64,000 bases of DNA, from the NCBI GenBank assembly GCA_963989245.1, contig OZ022352.1:870001-934000 (forward strand), in the 5' to 3' direction. Below the pieces are notes generated by a model, which searched no databases, was not told where the DNA came from, and saw nothing but the letters and a program-made list of their open reading frames with translations. Made by a program: the position numbers and the translations under genes. This DNA comes from Nansenia antarctica (taxonomy: Eukaryota; Chordata; Actinopteri; Argentiniformes; Microstomatidae). Numbering within the stretch: position 1 is the stretch's first letter; each line of letters begins with the position of its first letter. Positions 34,701-47,300 of the stretch are shown in pieces.

Positions 34701-35255
34701 GAGATGGCTGAGAAGGGAGAGAGGCTCTGGCAAGAGAGGCTCAAACTGAACAGAGCTCAACAGGAGCATATGCTCAAAACATGGAGCGACAGCGACGCCC
34801 TGACTAACCAGAGAGGACTGCTGGAAGAAGAGAGAGAAGAATTGAAGATGGACAAAAAACCGAGGGAGGAAGCTCTGACAAAAGAGAGGCAACGGATGGT
34901 GAGTGAAAAAGAATGAATAGAAAGAGATATAATCTACAGTAGTCTATAGTCTGACATCTGAGGCTGTGTTATGGTTGGGGGGAAATGTGTAGGCTATACC
35001 TTGACCTAACTACCATGATCTGCTTCCTGATTTGTGGACCAACGTCACTACTCTGACTTTGCATTCTACCTCCTCTTCTTTCACCAATCACCTCTAACCC
35101 CCTTATGTCCTGTTTTGACTTTGTTGCAGGTGAACATGGGCCATAAGGATCACCTAACGGTCACCACAATCGCAGCAGCCTGGGCCCTGAATACCAGCCT
35201 CCACTCAGAGAAATCCCAGCCAGCAGGCTCAGGTAATACATCCCATACACTACAT

Positions 35256-35301
<46 letters not shown>

Positions 35302-38300
35302 ATACAGTTCATTATCAAGGTATAACAAAAGAGCTTAAAGTATTATTTCCAGTGGAGTGGGGCCTATAGACTAATATAATCAGCTGAGCTCACTTGACAT
35401 TGGCCCTGCCTGAATACAGTGATTCTGTTGCAGGAGATGGCTTACTGACCTGATTGGCTAAGGAACTGGAGAGGAGAGGAAGGAGCGGAAGACAAACTTA
35501 TTATTGATAACAAACTTGATTATAAATGCTTTCACCATTTCATCTGTGACTACTTTGAACTGCAACTAGGGAGTAACTATGGCAATTCTTGAATGGCCAA
35601 GTCAATCTTTACATTTAATCCAATTGAACATAATTTCCTGATAAGAGTTTAGGCAAAAAGATCTAAAAACAAACACCTGAAGATGGCTGCAGTACAGGCC
35701 ATCCCCAGACAATACCCAGCATCTAGTGAGGTCAATGGGTTGCAGATTAGTTATTGCAGTTATTGCATAATCCAGGGTTCCCGCACCTTCTGAAACATCA
35801 AATTCAAGCACCTTTCAAGGACTTTCAAGACTCAATTCCCTCAAAGTCAAGGACCCAACACGGCATAGTTTGAGACGCATCTAGATGAGAATTGATATAA
35901 TAGGAACTATCCGCTCACAGACAACAATTAAAAAGAGAGGCTTGAATGTGTGAACACTAGATGGTCTCTTGCCTTCTCTATCACAGAACAGCAAAACAAT
36001 ATATTGTGAAATATGTGTAAAGTTAAGCAATACAAAGACTTATTTACTAGTTGACGAGCTAAGAAAAACATTTTTGAATATATATTTAAAAAAAATAGAG
36101 AGAGAGAGAGAGAGGAATTCAAGCACTTTCAATGACCTATGTCTATTTTGAAAAACTTTTAAGGCCTTGATTTTTTTTCTCTCAAATTCACAAACTTTCA
36201 AGGATTTCAAGGACCCGTGGGAACCCTGCTGACTGTTCACAGAAGTTTTATTTCAATTTTCAAATAAGAAAAACCCCTGACCCGACATGTACTGTACTAC
36301 CACACCACTCCTCCCTCCATCCCTCTCCTCTCTCCCTCCTCCCCTGTCCCCTGCTTGCTTCCTCCCTCCATCCCTCTCCTCTCTCCCTCCCTCCTCCCTC
36401 CCTCCTCCCCTAGCCCCTCCCTCCTCCCCTAGCCCCTCCCTCCTCCCCTCCCCTCTCTCTCCTCCCCTCCCCCCTCCCTCCCTACCTCGATGGAGGGAGG
36501 AAGCAAGCAGAGCCTCACCAGGTGCGTGCGGCTGACAGTGGTCCTTCAGATCCTCCAGCCTTTCACAAACGGTCTCCATGGCGACACCGCAGTCCATCCC
36601 TCCGCTGGAACTGACCAATAGCAGGCGGGGCTCCTTGATGCGCCGAGCCCTGGCGCCGATGGGCCGCCTCCCATCGACCCTCACGGCCACGTTGACCACG
36701 GAGCCGCCGTGTTCAAAGGCGATGGGGGGCGTGTCACTCCAGCCACCTGGGGGGGAGATTACTGCTGTTGACTGGTGGTGTGTTCATAAGAACTTGTAAT
36801 AATAATAATAATAATAATAATACATTATGGTCAAATGCCCCCTCCATGGCTGTTCTCGTTTAACAGATGGATGGTAAATGGACTGCACTTATATAGTGCC
36901 TTTATCCAAAGCACTTTACAACAGCCTCTCATTCACCCATTCACACACACATTCACACACCAATGGCGGCAAGCTACCATGCAAGGCGCCGGCCCGCTCA
37001 TTGGGAGCAATTTGGGGTTCAGTGTCTTGCCCAAGGACACTTTGACATGTGGCCAGCCGGGGCTCGAACCGCCGATCTGCCAACCTTCCAATCATTAGAC
37101 GCCGACTCTACCTTCTGCGCCACAGCCACCCCACATTAGACTTATATAGTGCTTTTCTAGACACTCAAAGACGCTTTACAAACTGAAAAGATCGAGTAGT
37201 AATAATAAAAAGAAACAAAATAAATAAATAAAAGAAAGTATAGGGGCGTAATTGAGGTAGTGCTGGGGACACATGGGAAGGGGAGGGGGAGAGGGAGAGG
37301 GTTAACTGGTGAAGGCGAGCTTGAAGTAGTGGGTTTTGAGGGCCTAATATCTCCAGGCTTACTGCTGTGACTGGTGGTGTGTTAACACTAGAACAGCCGT
37401 GCCTTTTTTACCTACTAAAAGAGCCGCCTCTTTACAATGCTCAAGCTGCTACTTACACACAACGACCACTAGTTGGCCATCTGTTCAATTAGCCTGCTTC
37501 CTACACAGAAAAACGGCAAAATAGCTTTATACTATTGATGTGATTTTGAAAATGTAAGGATACTGGGTGGTAGAACACACATATCTAGGAAAAGTCATGA
37601 AAGGAGGGTCCTGAAATTTGATAGAGTGCAAAGATATAACATTTTTCTTTAGTCACAGAGGTCAAATGACCCCTCATGGCTGTTTTAGTGTTCATAAGAA
37701 CTGGTGAACCAGGCCTCTGCGACTCACCTGATAGGTCCAACCTGGCAGGACACTCCACTTCCTGCCACGCCCCTATGGGCATCACCTCGCCACGACCGAT
37801 GGAGACGTACGCCTGTGCTGACATCACAGCTTGGCGTAGCAGCACCTGCCCAGCCCCCTCGTAGTGTCGCGCTGCACGCACTAGCAAGTCTGTCCTGTAG
37901 AGGGCAGCAACACATCCACGCAGTAGGTCACACTAACACTACTAATACTGCATGTATTATTGACTCGTGTAAATGACAAAATAATGATCTGTTTCCATTG
38001 TCGCAAACTCAAAGGCTGCATCATGATAATCTTGACCGGCTTCATTTCTAATACAGCCACTTTTGACTTTTGGATTTTTGTTGCAAGTAATTTACATCTA
38101 ATTTAGGCTTAAGAAGGTACAGTATGTAACATTTCGAGCTTTCTAAAAGCTTCCTAATGGTTGTAACGACTCTACGTTTAATAATTAGCAATCAGGGAAA
38201 GAAAGAAATATTTCATGAACGAATCCTGTTTTGGTCCGGAAAAAGCACATTCAGTGTTCAGGTAGTCAGGTAGTGTGCTGGTAGTCATAGTAACCAGGTA

Positions 38301-41300
38301 GTGTGCTGGTCGTCATAGTAACCAGGTAGTGTGCTGGTAGTCATAGTAACCAGGTAGTGTGCTGGTGGTCATAGTAACCAGGTAGTGTGCTAGTCGTCAT
38401 AGTAACCAGGTAGTGTGCTGGTAGTCATAGTAACCAGGTAGTGTGCTGGTAGTCATAGTAACCAGGTAGTGTGCTGGGTGGTCGTACCTGCTGAGCCAGT
38501 TGAGTCTCTGGGCGGCCAGGGTCTGCACCCCGCCAGGCAGGTCCCCCCGCTCCAGCAGAGAGAAGGCGTGGCTCCAGGCACGGTTGGCGGCCGGCCCGCT
38601 CCTCAGACCCCCCCTGCCCTCCCCGGCCAGACAGCCCAGCACGTCAGCTATACAGGCCAGGCAGCGGGCCGCCACGCCCAGGTTCTCTTTGCTCCCTGCC
38701 GCGACTGGAGGTCCCAGAGAGAGAGAGAGAGAGAGGGTGGAGTGTTAAAAGGTGCGATCTCAAATTCATAGACAGAGCTTTGTGTTACTTTGAGATATCT
38801 ATGTATCCCACTCTGAGCTCTCTCAGAATGAACCGATAGAGAGCAAAACGCAAAATTCTACGCTAAATACTGGTGGGAAGCCTGCATGACCCCATCGCCA
38901 GGAAGTCCTCGTTTTTAAACCAAAAATGTCTTAGAACCCTAGCCTCATGCCTAGTTCAGTGCCATTTTAATTATGCAATCAGCTCATGGTACTGGAACCT
39001 CAACAAACCTCTGAAAACTAAACTTCAAACAGCACAGAAGAAATTAATTAGAGTGGTGTTGGGCTTCCGTTACAAAGCGCACGTTGGAAAGGCCCAATTC
39101 ATGGAGCTTCAATGGCTGCCAGTTGAAGCCAGAGCCAGTCAGATGCGTCTTGTGACAGTCCACAGGGTCCTGAACAACAGAGCTCCGGCTTACTTTAATA
39201 ATCTCTTTGAGAGAATAGCACACTCATACAACACTAGAGGAAGCTGCGATAATCTAGTCCCCTGTAGACACAGTAAAAAAAACAGGAGAAGTTTCGTTCA
39301 CATATACAGGCGCAGTGGAATGGAACAAGTTGCCTTTAAGCATCAAAGAAACTGACAGTACCGCAGCTTTCAAGGCTAAGATCAGAATACAGCTGTTTAG
39401 CAACATCCCACTGTAAACCAAATAGAGAGTTATAGGACAGGAGAAGGACTTGTATGTTCCAGGCTAAATTATATACGTCTTGGAAGTTTTTATGGACTTG
39501 TTGGTTGCTATTGATGCGCTTTGTCTTCCCACATCAAGGACCTGTTTGTCTGTCTGTTCTGTTGTACTGTATGACTGTATGGGAGTGTTGTACTGTACGG
39601 GAGTGTTGTACTGTATGGGAGTGGCTGTTGGTATGGCCCCTTCCCCTCGTGGCCCTTTTTAACACCAGGGACAGCGACGGAAACAAGTCACAGACTTTAT
39701 CGCTCCATCCCTGACAATTACAAGCATCATTGTCTCCATCTATGTATTTGTATTATTGTCAATAATTCAAATAAAAATAAAAAAAATCGATAAAAAAACC
39801 CATTTGGAAATGAGCCACTCACTGGAGTCTAGTGTGCTCAGCAGCGCCTCCTGCTGGCCTCCCAGCACAGCAGCTCTGAAGCAGGGCAGGAGGCTGTGGT
39901 CACTGTGGCCCTTCAGTGTGTCCGTCACTCTCCTCCTCCCTGCCAGGAAGAACAGCTCCTCCCTCCAGCCCAGCTCCGCATCCTGGTCAGCCAGGGACAG
40001 CACCTCCCTGAGAGACAGCCTCCAGGCCCCCTGCCACTGCTTCAGCGACCCAGGCCCGCCCAGCAGCCAGCCGACGCCCTCCTCCAGCCCTACAGCGCCC
40101 TCTCTGGGCTGGAAGACCGGGAACAGGCGAGCCTCCAGGAGGGAGCGGGGTCCGCTGGACCCCCACAGCTCCTCAGACCTGCAGGGGAGGAGGGGGGAGG
40201 TGTGATGGGGGGGTAGTGGTGGTCTAGTGGATAGTGAGTTGGACTTGTGATCGGAAGGTTGTGAGTTCAAATCCCGCCTGAAGCCACACCACTACTAGTG
40301 TGCCCTTGGGTAAGGCACTTAGCCCTCAGTTACTCCAGGGGGAATGTCCCTGTAATTCGTAATTGTAAGTCGCTTTGGATAAAAGCGTCTGCTAAATGGC
40401 AAAATTTAAAATTAATTATTATGTTCTGCTCATCCACCTGAGTACAACAGCTAGTCACATACTGTATCATGTTTTCAGTTTGAATAACATGCAATAATAC
40501 ATAGTTTATGCATGCAATAGTGGAAATAGCTAATTGTTTTCATATCGACAATGCGTGTACAGCCCACACAGATCTTGTAGAGGGATGTTAAGTAGTTATA
40601 CTGAGAGTGGTGCTGCTGCTCCCATTCATGTCCCCTGGCATGGCTACATGGCTACATGGTAGCTCCCCGCCAGACAAAGAAAGCTCAACAATGGAAATAT
40701 TACTGAAAAAAGTGTCTAGATGAGCTGGGTTTCAGGTTTAAGGCAAGGTCAAGGGTCATGTTAAGGTTAATGTTAATGGAATGGAATGGAATGGACTTTA
40801 TTTGTCATTGCTACAGTACAGGTACCAAACAACGAAATTTAGGAGGGGTGGCTCCCCTGGTGTTAGGAAAGGAAAAAGAAAACACATTTTAGAAAAAGCA
40901 TAGATGCATAAAATCACAAGAAGGTAAGGAGCTGGTTTACATCAATAAAGGCTATGTACACAATCCACTGTACTATACTGCACAGATAGTCAACTAGGGT
41001 TGTCATATTGCACAAAAAGTATTTTTTCACATTATTTTAAAGTGTCACAGTTTGCAGGCTTGAAAATGTACATGTTTGTGCCTCAGCACTAGCTGCCATA
41101 CAATCCGTCCGGACTGTCCTGGGCCCAGAACTTAGGCCTTTTCTGTGTTCAGGGCCTTGACGGCCCTGTGGTAGAAGCAATTCTTCAGTCTGTTTGTCTT
41201 AGCGGCCGGGGTCCTGTACCTCCTGTTCGAGGGCAGCTTGACAAAGTGTACGTGCCCAGGGTGGGTCGGGTCCTTGAGACAGGGGGTGGGGTTAGTCTCT

Positions 41301-44300
41301 ATTCATCTCTATGGTGGTTAGTCTCTATGGTGGTTAGTTTCTAAGATGGTTAGTCTCGCCACGCTATCAGTCCTACTGTATCTCAGTGCGGTCGTAGAGG
41401 TCTCTCCAACTGTGGTTGAGGAAGGTAGCAGTTCCATCGTCAGAGGCGACCTAGAGGAGAGGGAGGCGTGGGTGAGAGGCAGGGGCGGAGAGACGGGGGG
41501 TGTCTCAACTGTCTCTGCTCTACTCCTCAGATCCTTCTTAGCTGCACTAAGGAGCACCATAGGAGATATTTTCTGCCTGCCCTAATAAGACTGTACAACT
41601 CCTCCTCTGGCTGGCTCGATGGGGGTGATCAGAGTCAGGCTGGGGGATGTGAAATACATTACATTTTTACATTTTTGGCATTTAGCAGACACCTTATTCC
41701 AAAGCAACTTACAATCAATACATTTGACTAAGCAATCCACCAAAATCATCAATCCACCAGTCGTAGCAGGAAGAGTAATCCAGCTCAGGCCCGGGGCCAT
41801 TGATAGAAGGAAAAACCTTCTTCTATCACCTTCTTCTAAACCTAATTTTTTTTTTTCATACTGGACTGTTCTTACTGTGTAATGTTTCAGTGGTTTGACT
41901 TGAAAACATGCTTCACTGTCCCGTTACTGACGCAGGGCACTGTAATGACATCATGAGCTACCGAGTGATGACATGACCAAAGGAGAGCAAGAAAAAGCGT
42001 TTTGTTACCTCAAGATCATCAGAAGCCCCCAGCGCTGTATAAACAGTGAGCTTCAGATTTCCAAGTTGTACACGGTGTCCCTGGATGATGATGTCATTAG
42101 TTAAAGCCAGCTTCCGGAGGTGCGATGAGGAGGTCACCTCCAGGCCTGACAATAAACAACCTGACTGGAGCTCTAGTGGACCCTGGGGGCAAAGTTCAAA
42201 GGTTAATCAGTGACTTGAATCATTTTCGAGTAGTCAGTAATATCAGCTGATGTTGATATGGTCCTAAAAAAAAAAGAATAGTTAAGTAATTACTTTTTGC
42301 ATACAAGCCTCAGATATCCTAATGACAAGCTACTACATTTTTTCTACATTGAAATGATGTGAATGTTTGAAAAGGGGGTGAAGAATTTGTATAGGCGTTG
42401 TTAAGAGAAAATATAATAAATAAACCTCTCTTTCTTTCATGTACCCCATCGGGTACAGATCAGACCCTCAATAAAGGAAGGATGCAAGTTTGAACTATTC
42501 ATATAGTGAATATGTGAATATGTCAGAATATGTAAACAGGCTCTGAGACAGAACGCCTCCTGACCTGCAGATGGCAGTGTTGGATGACTGCTCCTGTCGA
42601 CAGGCTGACGTCCCCCTCCAGCACGCTGTTGATCACCCTGCCTCCATCGTCCACACAGCGGGGGTTCTAGAGGGATGGACAGACATCAAGACATCAGTCA
42701 CCCGGAGTTTAGGATAAAATTCGCTTTGCTCTGCGTCGTTTGGAGCTGTGAGAACGCGCATTCGAAGTCGCTCCCGGAGCAAACAACCAACGCATGCTCC
42801 GCTTGAAAAGGGTGGTTTCGCTCCGGTTAGAAATGTCGTATATTTCTGTAGTATGTATGATCTATGTATGAATATGTAGTATATTTTAAACACACACACA
42901 TACCAGGGCATGCAAGGACATGATGCCCTCTAACAATGAGGGTTCTATGGCAACCAGATGACCAACAGAGACCTCTGGGGGTTGGGCAAACACACATACA
43001 TTCTGGCCCCTCCCCTCTTGAACAAAACGGGCAGGCTAGCTAGAGAGCGGCCTCTTTTCCAGCCCAGGTCACAGGATCAACACATGTATGTATAAATCTG
43101 TTTGTAACTCGGATTAAATCGTCTTAAACTCAATAACTGTTCTTTGATTCATAACCAATAAGAAATACACAACACATGGCGAGCCTAGCAACGGAGTCTA
43201 AAAAGGGAAATCTATGTTTGAAAACTGAAGCTGCAAGAAAGGTATGATTGTGTGGAATGGCTGTGTTTTTCAAACATTTTCTTTGAGACTAAAACAACCT
43301 TAAAGTAAAGTATCTTGTTGGAATAGAAACAAACCTTTCATAATCTTTAATAAGTGGGGTTGGTGAGAGCCGGACTTTGAAGCCCGTTTTTTGTAAATAT
43401 ACGATTAGATTGGTAAGGGATTTGAGTGTTTGTATTGGTGATATAGGGCTGAATTTGGTAATTCGCTTTTTTATGTTAAGATATTAGTTGTGTAACTAAT
43501 AGTGGTATTACGGAATATCGTGAGTGTGTGTGTAAAATTGTGTTTTTAAAGCGTAATAAGTCATTATTGTAGAACTGTAGCAGAAGTGTGTCTTAGACGC
43601 CATTGGCATTTAGACGCCATTTGCATTGTCCTTTGTCCTTTGTCAGCGGAGCTTAGACGCCATTTGCAGTGTCCTTTGTCCTTTGTCAGCGGAGCTTAGA
43701 CGCCATTTGCAGTGTCCTTTGTCCTTTGTCAGCGGAGCAGAAACACGCACGCTCAGGCACGCGCGGACACACACAGGCCTAGATATCTCTGTGAAGGGAC
43801 CGTGTAAGATTTAGTTCGGTAACTAATAGTTAAATTGCATTGAAAAGAGCATTATTGTTATAGACTAAGAAATCGATTCTTCAGAACTGTGTCAGAGAAT
43901 CCATTCTTAGACGCCATTGTCTTTGTCCTTGAGGAAGGACACACACAGAGGCCATCTCTATGAGGAAAACGTGAATGCATTGTAGAATATTTGAATGAGA
44001 TAAATAATAGTTTAACTGGATTGAAAGATAATCGTGAAATTGTTGTGTCGTGGAAAATAACAGTATTGTGGAAAGCAAAATATATGTTGTGAGACTAATC
44101 TTTTCACAGCAGCGGGTTTCCCCTCAGAGGAGAAGGACAAAGACTAGCCCCTCCTTCCCCTACTCCATTTTACACGGAGGAGCTGGCGCATGCGCAATCG
44201 ATACGCAAGTCGGTTGCTTGGCGCCGCCTGCTGGACAAAATACGACAAGACATTTTAAAATACTAATCCTCAGGGAGATACATCTGAGGTCGATGAAACA

Positions 44301-47300
44301 GTCCGATACATTAATAAATAGATGGTTGTAAATGATTGTAATATATTACATTACTTTAATTAATTTAATTAATTACAAATTGATTGAATTAATTATTCAG
44401 ATCATTTTATTTTTCTGTTTTCACAAAACTTTGCTCAATTGTTTTGTGACAATCTAATGATAACCATTCCTTTGTTTGATATGTTGATAATAGCTTATTG
44501 ACTTCACAGGTTTACATCAATGAAGTGTCAATGAATAATTCTAACTAATCATTCATTCCTTTCACTTAACAAGTCGATTTCTTTACAGATTCTAATTAAT
44601 AATTAATCATTTCATTCCTTCCCAATAACAAGTCGATTTCTTTACAGATTGTAATTAATAATTAATCATTTTCCAAATAACAAGTCGATTTCTTTACAGG
44701 TTATAATTAATATTTGTAATTTACATCTTTTATTTCAAGTTAGGTCATGTCCACAGCTTTTGATAAGGAATAGCAGAATAGTTTGTATTGATAATTAAGC
44801 AGTAAAAGGGTTTTTGTAAATCAGTGAATACTTAGGTGTTGACCAGCCTTTGTGATTTGATAATTGTGTTGACCAGAACTGTAATTAGTATTGAATGAGT
44901 AATTAAGTGACACATATTCATAAACAATTAGGAAACACATTTAAGTATAAAGTACTTACACAGATATTAGATTTAAGTTAATACTGCACTGACATACACA
45001 AGAGGCAAATCTGTTATTCTGAGTTGCAGGGTTTTGTGTGGACGGTTAATACAGTTATATTGGACTAGCATTTGTTTAGCAAATAAGGCAAAATAAGGTG
45101 GGTTGTAAGAAGCGTACACCTTATCTAATATAGAATATTGTCAGCATATTGAGCAAGTAGAATGGGGTCAAATTCAACGAAGCTGTTAAAAGATATTAGT
45201 GAACATCGTGGAATGTTGGCTACGTTATCCCCTATGGCTGTAGTGGAAAAAATGAATCCTCTTGTTAGGGAAATTAGCAAAATGTCTACGAAATGGAATA
45301 GCTGTTGGGCATACATTGAACAGCCGTGGCCGAAAGAGGGCAGCCTTAATTTACAAATAATTGCAACATTGGAAATACTTATCAATGGGCACAAAGCACA
45401 TCAAAGAGGAAAGATTAGATCAGAGAAACGCAAGTTAGAGTTAGCTATTTTAGATCTATTTAAGGTAGAGGGACAGAAAATAGCTCAGATGGAACCGGAA
45501 AAGAAAAAAGAATTGGCCAGAACACTGGAACAGAAATTGAACATTTCATCCCCAGACATGTGTCCTGTCTCCAGTCCCCCTCCATATGCTAAGGCACTGG
45601 AGGACCATTCCCAGAAGAAGAAGAAGGAGCCAAGGGGAAAAGGGGACGACAGGAGTGACGAGGAAGATGACAGCGAAGATGGCAGTGAAGACTCAAGTGA
45701 TGACGACAATGCAGATGGAGGCTACAACGCGCAGGTCAGGAAGATGATAGCCACAGCCGAAAGGAAAGGTGGGAGAAGACGCCCGGAGAAAGCGGAAAGA
45801 GAGGAAGATTGTCACCGAATGTCATCAAATACATTAAAGAACTGTCCAGTGCTGATTCGGGGTAACAAGATGGAATATCATCCGTGGCATCATACAGATC
45901 TGTCTGAAGTGATAGAGAAGCTCCCCGTTCTTCAAGACGGCGGATACCCGTGGACTACTGAGATGGACGTGAGACTGACAGGAACGCAGGCCGCAATGGG
46001 AGACCTGAAAAGACTCTTAGCTCTTATTGCAGGATTGGATACAATGCAGGAAATATTGATGAAGGCAGGACTTCATAGATATATCAATACATCAGTTTAT
46101 GATCCAGAGCTCTTCGCAGCAAACAGAGGCAAACTGTGGAAAGCAATCAGGGAGATCTACCCTACTCACATTCACCCAGACAATATCATTGTGAAGCCAC
46201 TGGGGGGAGATGAGAATCCCCGGGGGTTTGTTGCCCGTGTGCACTCTCAATGGAGAAGTGTGACAGGGAAAGACGCTGAAGATAACCCCTTAGAAAAATC
46301 CATAATCAGGGAAAAAATACAAGAAGGGCTTCCTACCCCAGTTAAGGATAAGCTAGCAGAAGTGGTGGGGCTACGACACATGAACAAAGCTGTTTATATA
46401 GACCACGTAGCTCATCAAGTTGAGTTATATCGAAAGAATATTCAGATACAGAAGGCAGAAGACGAAGAATCACTCAGAATATTGACTCATGTGCAATTGA
46501 CTGAAAGCGAGAGGAACATAGAGGGAGTGCAGGCTTTAGCCCCACAGCAACAGCCACCTGGAGTGCAGACTGCTACTTACCAGTCCTACTCACAGGGGCC
46601 ACAAGGGGGGTATCCTGCTACTTACCAGTCCTACCCACAGGGGCCACAAGGGGGGTATCCATACCCACAAGGACCACCAGGGGTGCAAGCGGTTCCATAC
46701 CAGATGTACACACAGCCTGGCCAAGGACCACCACCAGGGGGATGGACAGCAGCAGGGAAGAAGATGCTAGAACCGTGTTACCAATGCGACCAGAATGGAC
46801 ATCTAGCCTGTACCTGCTACAACAGGCCCCAGGGGGGCGCAGGGGGGAGCCAAGGAGGAGGATATTGGCCCCCTACTACACCTGCTCCAGGAGTGATGAA
46901 CCCTTACGGAGGCCCAGCAGCTGGCCTATAGGGGTGCCCGGAAGATCCGAGTGGGAGGTGCCAGCTGGTGGTGACACAGAAGCCTGAAGACGCCACGCAC
47001 CTTCCTATGTCTAGAGAATATGTGAAGACAATCGGATTTGAGGGAATTAAACAGCTGATTCCTACAACTGAGCTTGTAGACTTAGAGTACAAGGGACAGA
47101 GAGCAACTCTGTCAACATTTGTGTCAGAACACACGCCAACAGGGCTGCTAGGGAGAGATGCTCTATGCCAATTGAACTGTACAGTAAAATGCACACCTGA
47201 CGGCTGTCAGGTGACGGTGCCAGCCGATGTTCAGATTCCATCGACAGCCAGAGTGATTAAGCATAGAACAGACCTACAAGCTTTGCCTTTAAAGGGAGCT

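Noticed and set aside
36253..36540. Proline/serine-rich frames on both strands
   Set aside because: Pyrimidine-rich repeat read-through next to an fcsk exon; only the exon part is supported.
38264..38480. CRISPR-like array of direct repeats
   Set aside because: The repeats are contiguous without unique spacers, in a vertebrate intron; it is a minisatellite.
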